Source: Sinonovacula constricta (lineage: Eukaryota > Mollusca > Bivalvia > Cardiida > Solecurtidae). From it: a DNA stretch of 64,000 nt. Under the pieces are notes generated by a model. It had not been told where the DNA came from. It searched no databases and saw nothing but the letters and a program-made list of their open reading frames with translations. The first letter of the stretch is position 1; the number at the start of each line of letters is the position of its first letter. Location: NCBI GenBank assembly GCA_007844125.1, contig CM017563.1, forward strand, positions 16,848,960 through 16,912,959, in the 5' to 3' direction. Position numbers and translations under genes: made by a program. Below are positions 1 through 9,999 of this stretch, piece after piece.

Positions 1-1057
1 TGTAGCTTAAAATTTAAAAATTTAATATATATTATCCACCGAAGGATTCCCGGGTTGTAACCGTCAGCAATAAATTTTCTGATAAGTTTTAAAAAGCTGT
101 CAGAAAAGTTATTGAGACCCTTGATTTTCTTTAACTTGTATTAAATATTTCCATAAAATGCACGATGGCTTAATGCCTTTCTGCATAAGTGTTTTCGTAC
201 TGCTATTATACTAAGAAGCAATAAAATCATTGCGGTGAAAGAATTTTTAAAACGCCTTTCTTAATTTGTGAAAACGAAATCATCGCTGTAACAGTTAAGA
301 AATAAACCGGTTTCTAGCATTTGATTCGTCTACGTTAGTACAAACTTGTGCAAACCTTGTAGGTTGTGATATGTAAATACCATAGGAGGTAGCACGAGGC
401 GAATCACCGTCAAGGTATGGATATTCACAATACTCAAGATAAAAACATCTTTCTTGTCATAGATTTTAGTAGAGACGTTGTCACTGGAGATAGCGATCTC
501 AAGGTCTAGAAATGCTGCTTTTAAATGTCATTTATTTGCTTTCTTAAGGGTACGTTCTAGGTGGTAAATCAGATGGATCATTTGAGAAAAGAAAGGATTA
601 CCTATAGTTAGAATATCATCATGATAGCGTGACGTTAAATTGAAAGCCTCTATAATGTGGCTTTGCTTAGAAGGGGATAAAGTTAACATGAAATCATGTT
701 CAAAGCAGTAAAGAAACAAATCTGCAATTAATGGTGCACAGTTGGTTCCCATAGGAATACCAATTACTTGTCTAAATAAAGTGTCACCGCATTTTATGTA
801 AATATTGTCTAATAGGAAACGTAGAGCTTCACAATATCCGTGCAAGTCCACAAAGTAAACTTAAGAAAATGTTGGTAAAAATGCATTACTGTTATGACAT
901 GCAAATTTATAGACGCTGCTCTCCTCAAATGTTTTCTCAAAAAGAGCAATCAATTTGGTCTTAATTAAATCATGAGTTAAAGAAGTGTACAGCGTAGAGA
1001 AATCGTAAGAAGTAACTGCAGAGCAATGGAAGTTTAGAGTACGAAACTTGTCTAAGA
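1..1057 (-). mobile_element. Penelope-like element, C-terminal half of reverse transcriptase (PLE-1)
   Basis: Minus-strand coding remnants of a PLE reverse transcriptase. From high to low coordinates: a segment with SYDFSTLYTSLTHDLIKTKL (about 861-1057), then FRQVIGIPMGTNCAPLIADL and the YHDDIL box corresponding to the catalytic YxDD motif (528-851), then a C-terminal part with LDLEIAIS and YLDGDSPRATSYGIYIS (about 360-520). A stop and frame changes separate the pieces, so it is dead. Element order and motifs match PLE-2 at 13.2-14.2 kb. It runs off the left edge of the window. Confidence 0.85.
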
Positions 1058-2227
1058 CGTCTGACCACTTTACAAAACTCACCAGAAAATGTATTGCAGA
1101 CGGTTACAACCCGGGAATTCTACGTTGTACGGCATTGCTTGCAATTGACCCTTTTACAGTCAAGAACTTGCATTGCTTTTAAATTACACGATGACCGGGC
1201 AGGTCGTTGAGACTATATGAAAACAGTGACTTAAAGCCATAATTGGACAGTTACTGCTGGAATTCTTGTCTCTTCATCTCTCCAGTCGTGCCCTATATAG
1301 GTGAGACAACTTGAGCAGTCTCCATACCCTTTACGTGAGATTGCACAGTAGGTATAACATCGGGATTTTTAGTACACTTCTTACATATAATATGCCAACT
1401 GCGGATAAATCCTCGGCTTTTCATAAACTGTTTTCTGGTGTTTTTTTTAACTTATTAGCTCTTAACAATACTACGTTTTATTTTGTTGGTAGGTTGTTTT
1501 CTAAATTTCGTTGTTTTCTTTCGTATTTTTTACATTCTAATTTTGACACTTTTAGAACATGATGTCATGGCATTATATGCCATATTTAAATTGATAATTA
1601 TCAGCGCTTGGGCTGTTTTATTTGTTCTTATAATATATCAGCACTTGGGCTGTTTTATTTGTTCTTATAATATCTTATAATATATCAGCGCTTGGGCTGT
1701 TTTATTTGTTCCTATAATATCTTATAATATATCAGCGCATGGGCTGTTTTATTTCAAACTGATCTCTCGTTTGGGATTTTTGTTCTTACGTTGCCGAGGA
1801 TTTTATCTACTGTACATACTGTACATACTGTACATATGTTTATAGTTTATTTTGTTGCTAGTTGTAATGTATGTATATAAATTCATTGTATTTGTTTTAA
1901 CTCCCGATGCAGGTGCTTACTGTTATTTGTTTCACTTTGACGGGATGTTGTTATTTATACTGTTTGTTTGCTAGAAAAACCTTCAGGAAGTGCGAGGTTG
2001 GAGCGCTCCACAAACCAGGTTTAAGCACCCCAGTTGGCCCTTTTGCCGACTGACCGTTCCAAGGCGGTAACTGATGGTTTTTCTTTATGTGTGTTATGTC
2101 TCGTCTCTGTGTTGTTGTTTTTTTTTGTGTTTTTTTTTTCACATTTGCATTTACCTTGTTTGCCTTTGTCGACTGGTAGATAAAATTTAAATATCTGTTA
2201 GAGTTTTGATAGGACCTTTTCTTATTT
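1058..2227 (+). mobile_element. 5'-truncated PLE copy inserted in inverted orientation inside PLE-1
   Basis: The segment is the reverse complement of 12288 to about 13250 in PLE-2: end of the RT ORF (contains IADGYNPGILRCTALLAID and VKNLHCF then stop), followed by the 3' non-coding region and the PLE 3' terminus GGACCTTTTCTTATTTACC at about 2209-2227. Immediately after 2227 the minus-strand RT of PLE-1 resumes. 5' truncation and inverted nested arrangement are known habits of PLEs. Confidence 0.8.
1601..1757 (+). repeat. Tandem repeat within the inverted PLE 3' region
   Basis: Four units starting TCAGCGCTTGGGCTGTTTTA with spacing 37, 47 and 47 bp. PLE-2 has a single unit at the corresponding site. 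A second small array, CATACTGTA repeated at 1812-1840, follows. Confidence 0.8.
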
Positions 2228-3260
2228 ACCTATTCTGAAGAATTTTTTATAGACGAACAAATTTTAATTCCTGAATTTTCATACACCTTTTCACAATATT
2301 TAACAACGTGATTACGAACGGCTGTAAGGCAAGACGTAAGTAGTTTAGATATGTGAGTGGTGATGCTAGAGCTGTCAGTAGCTATGAATCGTGACTTGTA
2401 TGTGTTTTGTGAAGCTCAGGAATCAAGTACAGTGAAGGAAGTTTTTCTTGCTTTGATTCTATTTCGATATTGAAATTATGCAATATCTGTTTATGTTTGT
2501 CAATAACTGTCCGAAAGTCAAGATTGGTGCTAGTGTAAGAACTGGTGGTGGATAACTCAGCACTTAGTACATTTTTGTAGTATAGTCGTCAGACAAAAAT
2601 TATGTTGTTTGAAGCTTTGTCTACAGGTACAAGTACTAATTTATCGTGAATATTCTGAAAGGACTGTTCAAGATGTTTTAAGTTATAAAAAGGTTCCTTA
2701 GGTAAGCTAGAAGGATGGGAGCGGTATATATGTAACGCGATTTTTTATATTTGTTTTAAAAATGACTTTCTTTTAGGTATAGAGTACTACTGTAACCGTG
2801 TGATCGGTTGGTTGTAATTAAAAATATGACCTCTAATGGTTTTTTGTATTTATAACAAATCATTGAGTTTTCTTTATTTTCGAAGTAACTGGTGATTTTA
2901 TTGATGATATTTTATCCCGAAAGATACTAGGTAAGTCGATAAAATCAATCCCTTTATTATCGTTTATAATTTTCATGAAATGTCGTTTGTGTTCGGACTG
3001 TTTATCAATATGAGGTTTTAAAAAGTAGATAGTATACTTTTGAATGATGGTAGGCACCTCATATAAAGGATGAGTACGTAAATTTATTTTATCTCACTTT
3101 TTTCAAATTAACTAGTGATTTCAAAGGTAGGTTTGTAACTACACAAAGTAAAGCGTGGATACCAACTCGAATATAAAGTGTGTTCAGATCTTGAATAGAA
3201 ACAGTTTTCCTTAATCGGCTTTTAAGATTATGTTTTTTTCTAATTCCATGAGATCGGCAG
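2228..3260 (-). mobile_element. PLE-1, N-terminal half of the reverse transcriptase ORF
   Basis: Minus-strand remnants aligning with 14220-14790 of PLE-2, extended further 5' by an open stretch at 2860-3057 containing HKRHFMKIINDNKG and IDFIDLPSIFRDK, which resembles the N-terminal region of animal PLE reverse transcriptases. Frames are broken. A stretch equivalent to 14790-15050 of PLE-2 is missing. The left border of the N-terminal part is unclear. Confidence 0.65.
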
Positions 3261-3865
3261 TTTGCGTTTGCGTAAAAAAAGAATACTTAAGATGTCAATG
3301 TTCGGACTTTTAGAAATATCATTAAGACCGAGTGGAAATAGGAGTCTGAAGTTTTTAATCCAATCCAATCGGCACTGTATCTGGCCTGTAATTTAAATCC
3401 TTTAGAAACATCGTCATCGACAACAATTTATTTGCAAAGGTTGTATATTCACATATTTTAAAGAATGTCGAGTAGTTAGAAAATGATTATAAAAGTAGTT
3501 CTTTAAAGTAGTGAAAGAGGTTAAGAACATGCCCTTATGATCGTATTCTACCTAGCATAAACAAAAGCCTAATTACATGTTATGCCATTTATGTCACCGT
3601 TACAAAATTTCATTAAATACTCCTTTGTTAAACATATTAATTTAAAGTTTCTCAGAACTATTTAAATTATCGAACATGCTTTCAAAATAGACCCCAGAAC
3701 AAAATTAAATATCGAAGAAAAGAACTGGGTTGGCTTACACTGTCATATGACCAAGGCGGAATATGAAAAGACCATATACAGTGTTAATTAAACACAGTTG
3801 TTAATTAAACACACTCATGTGAAAAATATAATTAAACCGAAAAAAGCATTTGTATACACTTTTAA
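3261..3865. other. Non-coding AT-rich stretch, nothing recognised
   Basis: No open frame of note on either strand. It may contain further PLE-1 5' sequence too decayed to read. A short direct repeat, TTAATTAAACACA, occurs at about 3785-3815. Confidence 0.4.
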
Positions 3866-4960
3866 ATGCAAACAATGAACCATTTTATAAGAACAGACTT
3901 AACGACATTTAGAGATACATTAAAAATCCTGAACGATAAAAAATCCTCAAAATGCTGCAAAATCCTGTTTATATTAAACCAAAGTCTAGACATTGAAATC
4001 CTATTTCCATTAACAACGTCTCTACCAAAATCTATGACAAGAGAGATGATTTCAACTTTAGTATTGTGAATTATCCATACCTTGACCTTGATTAACCTCG
4101 CGCTACCGCCTATGGTATTTACATACCCAACCTGACAAGGTTTGCACGTGCTTGTACTAAAGTAGAAGATTTCAACACTAGAAACCGGTTAACACTAGAA
4201 ACCGGTTTACGTCTTCTAAATTATTACGGCAAGGCTTTCGATTTCACAAATTTCATTTTTTTTTCACCGCAGTGTTTTATGACTTCAAAGTATAATAGAA
4301 GTTTGAATAAGAATGTTTTAATAATTAATTTGAAAAGGCACGGGACAACGGTATTCACATGCAAGCCAAATGTAAAAGTAAGAACAAATCTGTGACGAGT
4401 CATTTAACAAAAAGAGCGAACCCGATAGTTACCGCCTTGGAACGGTCAGTCGGCAAAATGAACCGACTGCGGTGCTTATAAATTGCAGTTAAATTCTCGG
4501 CTTTTTATGGTATATTACTAGAATCTCATAACCTTTTAACTCCTCGCAATATAACATGTTTGTTGGTTTGGGATATTTTCTAAATTTTCAATTCTGACAC
4601 TCTTGACATATGACGTCGTGGCATTGTATAACGTCATTAAATTGTTCTTTTTTATACGTCATCGCTTGGGCTGTTTAATTTCAAACTACCCCCTCATTTA
4701 GAACTATTAGGTTTTAAACTACTGTGCAGATTGTACACATGTCGATTTAATTACTAGTTATTTTGTCTATATATTAGTATATTTATCAGTTTTAACTCCC
4801 GATGCAGGTGCTTACTGTTAGTTGTCTCACTTTGACGGGATATTTTTATTTACACTGTCTGATAGAAAACCCGCAATGAAGTGCGAGTTTGGAGCGCTCC
4901 ATAAACCATGGTTAAGCACCCCAGTCGGTTGTCACATTTACATTTACCCTGAAAACAACA
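3866..4960 (+). mobile_element. Decayed PLE fragment, RT C-terminus plus 3' region (PLE-5)
   Basis: Plus-strand remnants: LDIEI (about 3990), STKIYDKRDDFNFSIVNYPY, YGIYIPNLTRFARAC and VEDFNTRN (4015-4190), the C-terminal part of the same RT family. From about 4490 to 4960 the PLE 3' non-coding region follows, including CTCCCGATGCAGGTGCTTAC and GGAGCGCTCC. A minus-strand PLE 3'-end fragment at about 4326-4475 interrupts it. Confidence 0.7.
4326..4475 (-). mobile_element. PLE 3'-end fragment, second subfamily, nested in PLE-5
   Basis: Matches 63839-64000 and the reverse complement of 25590-25785 (contains ACCGCCTTGGAACGGTCAGT). It lacks any coding part. Confidence 0.6.
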
Positions 4961-6200
4961 ACACGAAAACAACAGCAACAATTACAACATAAACAAGAAC
5001 CCATTTACTTTAACAAATCAACTTCATGACGTACATTTCAAACACAACGAGATTAAATGCATTTCCAATAATAAAGTAGGTAAAACATCAAGTACATGTG
5101 ACGAAATATTGACTGAACATATTAAAGCCACATAAGATGAACATATATACATTTATTAAGCTCTTCTTAATTTTTTACGTAATTCAGAATATGTCAGGTA
5201 AAAGGGTCCCATTTAACAATAAGGAACAGAAAAAATAACAGACAAATTACAATCTTAAGATGTGGTTAACTTCTGCATTAATCCTGTCGAAGATTAATTT
5301 GCTACCTTGAAAAAATACAACTGGCACAAACCTATAGGGAACGCAACCGGTCTCATAGCTTTCAACTCATTAGTTTCTAGTCAGCAAACTGAAAAACAAA
5401 AAGCATACTCAATCACACTGTTAAACTTATGAGCATATTTAAAATACTATTTATCTGTTTTGAAAACATTCCGTGGTAAATGGCAATTTACCATATATTA
5501 AATTCAGTTACATGCTATCAGGATGGTTGGTAAAATATTTTTTGCAGAGTAGCTGTTATGCTAGCTGAATACCTTTTGAGACCATATTACACAGAAATAA
5601 TACTCAAACAAGCTACCATGTCTGGATTCTCATTGGCTAAACCATTCATGCGGATCTGATGATGGCTTAAAACATATCATGTGTAGAAAAAACAATGCTG
5701 TTGGTTTAGTCATAGCGATGCGTAATTTTATAGTTTAACACAATGAAAAAATACTTTCTTTAAGTCAGTACCATTCCTCTGGTAAATAAAGGTACGAGTA
5801 CCAACAGAAAGAAAAAGAAATTTGCACTGTTCGAACCCAGTAAGAGAATTATTTATTATAACTTATAATCCCTTACAATAATGTCGAATTGACTAATAAA
5901 AGGTACTTAGAACAATGTTTATTGTTTGTTAAATGCTTTTTTTTGTTTGAGTTATTTTCTAGCTTGCTTTCCGCCAACTATATATCAAACTCATTTTGTT
6001 TACGTACCTGCCTATGTAACCAACCACTAATTTGTCAACATATGTAACTTGAGAGTTATGTTGAGTTCAGTGTACATTTCGTCCATATATCTTCTCACAA
6101 AGACAAAATGACAAAGATAGGCCAACGTGAAATCCTGGCAGCTATGTGACTGAATGTCGCTGTACATGTATAGAAGGGACGCCATTGGCTCATTGAAGAA
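4961..6200. other. Upstream flank of copy 1, no gene seen
   Basis: AT-rich. The part from about 5330 to 5950 aligns by eye with 31870-32600 upstream of copy 2 (for example the stretch CAGTAAACTGAAA near 31922 against CAGCAAACTGAAA near 5381). This marks the left limit of the tandem duplication that I can follow. Confidence 0.5.
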
Positions 6201-6400
6201 AGCCGAGGACATGTAACTGCTCTAACTGCTTGGCCTCTCTCTGACCGCGTGGGTTTGAGTCGCAGTCAGGTCGAATTACGCAATTTGGAAAGGTCTTTCA
6301 GCTGACTGGTGGTTCAGACATTAATCTTGGGTCTTTTTCCGCCATCTTAAAAACATTGATGTCGCTAAAAGGACAACACATTTGCTGTATATAAATATCA
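6201..6400 (+). repeat. Possible tRNA-derived SINE remnant
   Basis: GTGGGTTTGAGTCGC at about 6249 resembles a pol III B box, and the A-box region upstream is poor. The tail part near 6330-6390 (GTCTTTTTCCGCCATC, GTCGCTAAAA) recurs in diverged form at about 34048-34098 upstream of copy 2. Confidence 0.3.
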
Positions 6401-7089
6401 CCACCATCACCCCACCTCCTAACCACTACCCTCAACAGGAAAGCCACAGCATTAATAGTCCCAAAGATGCCAAATGAATGATACAATAACGTAACAGTTA
6501 TTACATTACATTTGTGTCATACCCATATAAGTTTTGCCTCTAAGAGATATTCATAAGAACACAGTTTTCCTTGATATTTGTGACACACTGTACATGTATT
6601 TTAATTAATCTGTACCGTTATTATTCTGTTATCTACCCGCTGTTCTCCCAACTGACGCCATTGGCATGTTTGATATAAAGCAGATCGACAGAACCAACGC
6701 GTATATTAATTTATAAAGGCCGCAGATACATAATATTGCTAATTAAAGATAAGTAAGTTAAGGCTTCTGTTATTACTATATCACACTATGTTCATTTAAT
6801 CTATATCTGTTAACGTTGTATCTTGAAAGGTTCAGTATATGTATAGGTCAGCCATGACCTCTGAGCTGTGACCTATTGGTCAGTCTATCTGCGATCAATA
6901 AGATAGGTAAATCAGAAACATTACAGACGGTTTCTTCATGCACGACATTGTTGTGTGACAAAAGTGCCCAACTTAAGTCTCTTAACATACAATTCTGTAC
7001 TCAGTATGCACAAGAATCAATCGCAACACTTAAACAGGTTTTACCTGGTGATCGGGAAAAAGAAAAACAAATTATATAAAATCTAATTC

Positions 7090-7275
7090 TTAATAATTAA
7101 AATAATAATTAAAACGTAGTTCTGCACAAACGCATGTATACTGTTTTAAATAAAAATGTAAGGCGCACAAAACAATTAGAAATTTGTATTTTAGGAGACT
7201 TGAACCCACGACCCATAGATCGAAATATGAGCAACCGAGCCCTCCAGACAACATGACAAATAGAGCAAGCAATTA
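7090..7275 (-). repeat. Possible tRNA-derived SINE
   Basis: On the minus strand, GGCTCGGTTGCTC followed about 20 bp later by CGTGGGTTCAAGTCTCC resembles pol III A and B boxes. The segment carries no stable tRNA fold that I can trace, so it is a repeat rather than a tRNA gene. Confidence 0.4.
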
Positions 7276-7893
7276 ACAGGATTTTTTATCACTGATATAT
7301 AGTTCCACTCCTTCTATCTGGACGAGTCTAAATGACGTAAATATTGCAAGTGGTCTACCTATATATGTTGTATTTGTTTTATGACGATTAGTTCCTAAGC
7401 ACTGTTTTGTTTAACGAAGGTATGAAGGAGTAATGTACTTTGCTCCAGTAGTAATTGACGAGGCACAGCTTTGACACAGTAAACTTTATAAAATGATATA
7501 TAATAAATTATATTAAACATTATGTTTTATTTCAAGCAATAGTGGTTTCTAGTAAATGTATCTTTGTTTGGTAAAGAGGTTCAGGCCTGTAATATTTCGA
7601 AAATATTACGATTCGGCGGTTTATTTATACCTGTCACTGAGCTGAATGTAGTATTCTGCGAAGTTGTTATTATGAACAAGCTGGATTTCAGAAGCACACG
7701 GGGCCTTGACCCTGTATGACCTTGACTCTTCGCGGTCAGTTTGTAATGCTTGCAAAGTGTATAGAACAAATATATATGTCTAAGGGGATTAGACGTGCCA
7801 GTTGTGCCATGAATGCTTCACATGTTAACATTAATATTGTTAGTAATGTTTAAACCGGAATTTGATTTTAATGTGTAATTTGGATATACATGA

Positions 7894-7904
7894 ACACGCG
7901 CGCG

Positions 7905-7935
<31 letters not shown>

Positions 7936-7954
7936 AAGCACACGCACACACACA
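7894..7954. repeat. (CG)n(CA)n microsatellite
   Basis: About 9 CG units run directly into about 13 CA units, then an imperfect CA tail. The alternating purine-pyrimidine run could form Z-DNA. Confidence 0.95.
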
Positions 7955-8885
7955 TTTTTGATTTCACGCCAAGGTTTATGCAGGTGGTGAAGTAGAAAAA
8001 TTTAAACACACCAAAAGGATAAAACCTTTCTTTTTATGTAACACTATTGAAGTGATGCAAATATAATGGTCAAATACATGATGCAGACCGTTCATATGCT
8101 ACCCCAGGCCGGACCTAATCCAGCGGGAACTTATCTAGTAGGACGTGGTGCGAATAAACGTTTTAATAAATGTTTATCTACTTGGTTATTGGCAAAGAAG
8201 CTTGGGGGTCATACATCTGCCAGATTAAATTGTGTTTTATATTACTATATGAGGCTGACATATTACTCAAACACTTGGAATGTATTAAATGATTGTTTTA
8301 TCAAGATTTTCATGTATTCATTTAATCATGTTGTTACAAACATAGCGACGTCAAGTCTATGGAACATACTTATCTATTTTCTGTTTCTATGATTAAGCTC
8401 AAGCTATCGACAGGTGAGATCTAGTGGTGATGCTGATATGTCGTGAGAGACATTATAAAAGTTTTTTGGGGGGTGGGCGCGGGGTATGAATCAAGATCCA
8501 TTCAACTTTATCTCAGTAATATATATATTATTCATTTAATTACGAATATTGTATGAGATGTTTTTATGCAGATGTAATGCTATTCTGGTCATAGTAACGT
8601 TTTTTGTGTTAATCACCCACATGGGTAATTTAGAAATAGAAAATGATAGTAAAAAGCCAAATTCACTTGAAAAGTCTTCAATCAAAATGTTAATTTCATT
8701 TATACTCAACAGTCTTTGTGCAGCTCTTGTAATAGAAATAATACATCCCTCTCTTGAAAGTACTATGTAGACATTATTTTTCAATGACGTCATTACTTTC
8801 GTTTACCTATAACATATCAAAGAAAACGTCGGCGATTGGACATTTTATTATTCAAATAGATCGCTTCTTCTTGTCATTGCTTGCA

Positions 8886-9110
8886 TTTGAGAAAGTCCTC
8901 AGGAAGTGCGAGAATAGAGCTGTGTAAAATCGGTTTAAGCGCCGCAGTAGGTCCTTTTTGTCGATTTACCCTTTTTTTTGTTAAATGCCTCATCAGAATC
9001 AGAAGAGATGTTCTTTTGCATTTGGCTTGCATGTGAATACCTTTCTCCTGTGCCTTTTCAGCGTTTGGTATATGTGGCAATGCTCATAGGACTTTGGCAG
9101 TATTTCATAT
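8886..9110 (+). mobile_element. PLE 3'-end fragment, second subfamily
   Basis: Starts TGAGAAAGTCCTCAGGAAGTGCGAG and ends near CTCATAGGACTTTGG; same layout as 25590-25785 but more diverged. (Motif given in part; the shared core lies at 8897-8960.). Confidence 0.65.
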
Positions 9111-9509
9111 CTTGTGTAAAGTCAAAACAAATCGTAAAAATGTACTTTAACTTAACAATACCAGAAGTTTAAATAGTCATTTTAAGCACTTTGGTAATAC
9201 TAAAGAACTGTTCTCTAATAATATTGTCAGTGCCTGTTGCCATTCATTCTAGCCTAACATTTCACACTCTATTATACAATGTCATTTAGGTTTGTCATAT
9301 ACACAAATAAAAATATATGCTTTCTTTAAGAAAAAGTAACGGAAAGCTTTCTGAAGAAAAAAATGTTATGCCACAGACATAAACAAATTCTGTAAATCGC
9401 CAGGAAACCTGTGGCTTTTTAAACAAATAATTCTTACTAAAGTATTTATTATCTCACAGTTGTCAAAACGGATGTTTCTATTTTTATGAATTCATGCATG
9501 TTTTGTGCA

Positions 9510-9830
9510 TTAGTTCGAGCTTTTACTTAGCAGCGGATCTAGATTAGTACACAATTACAAGAAAAGTTTCTAAAGTACATTACACCTTCTGTACCAACAT
9601 ATTGACGTTTGTTGCAAAACCTTTCATTGTTACAAGTTCTCGTCCATTAAAGTTGTAGTATAACGTTTTTATTACGTGTTTGAATGGTTGTATGTACTAA
9701 CGACCGAAGGAAATAAATTTTCCTAACTAATAACTACTAATAACTTATTTATTGGAAATGATAAAATCTTCCACAGAGTGCTACATCGGTCTGTGTTTGT
9801 CTTTTAATTATACAAATGCCATATCGGATA
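9510..9830 (+). promoter_or_regulatory. Conserved upstream promoter region of CAP gene copy 1
   Basis: Two blocks stand out when compared with copy 2. A 30-bp block at 9510-9539 (contains ACTTAGCAGCGGATC) differs from 38402-38431 at one position. A second block near 9755-9775 contains GGAAATGATAAAATCTTCCA and recurs at about 38638. Their distances to the TATA box are similar in both copies. Retention could reflect regulatory function or recent common ancestry. Confidence 0.45.
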
Positions 9831-9900
9831 AACGGCATTAATTAAAAAAAACTGCCATGCAAACTGAATTGGCCAGATGGTATATGTATGCTTGCATTCC

Positions 9901-9908
9901 TATATAAA
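9901..9908 (+). promoter_or_regulatory. TATA box of CAP gene copy 1
   Basis: TATATAAA lies 87 bp upstream of the ATG. The pseudogene copy has the same octamer 85 bp upstream of its ATG (38781-38788), and the sequence between TATA and ATG is alignable. Transcription start is inferred at about 9930. Confidence 0.75.
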
Positions 9909-9987
9909 CCGCGTTGTAGTTTGCAACAGTCATTGCCTTGGTTATCCACGTTGTGTTCTTACCTGCAAAACCGTATCCAACATCAGC

Positions 9988-9999
9988 ATGGGTATTCAG
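9988..9999 (+). CDS. CAP copy 1 exon 1 (MGIQ)
   Basis: A 12-nt coding exon ending CAG before gtaggt, phase 0. Identical coding sequence and donor occur at 38866-38877. Confidence 0.85.

Larger units (their letters stand above)
7276..9500. other. Upstream intergenic flank of copy 1, no gene supported
   Basis: Contains short open frames such as the 108-codon one at 8066-8392, but its counterpart near 35755 upstream of copy 2 is frameshifted, so coding is not supported. Apart from the CG/CA microsatellite and one PLE fragment I see nothing specific. Confidence 0.5.

Noticed and set aside
7199..7250. tRNA-like A and B box pair on the minus strand
   Set aside because: No cloverleaf can be completed, so it was listed as a SINE-like repeat, not a tRNA gene.
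8066..8392. 108-codon open frame upstream of CAP copy 1
   Set aside because: The matching region upstream of copy 2 (about 35755-36090) is frameshifted and stop-ridden; no domain is recognised.
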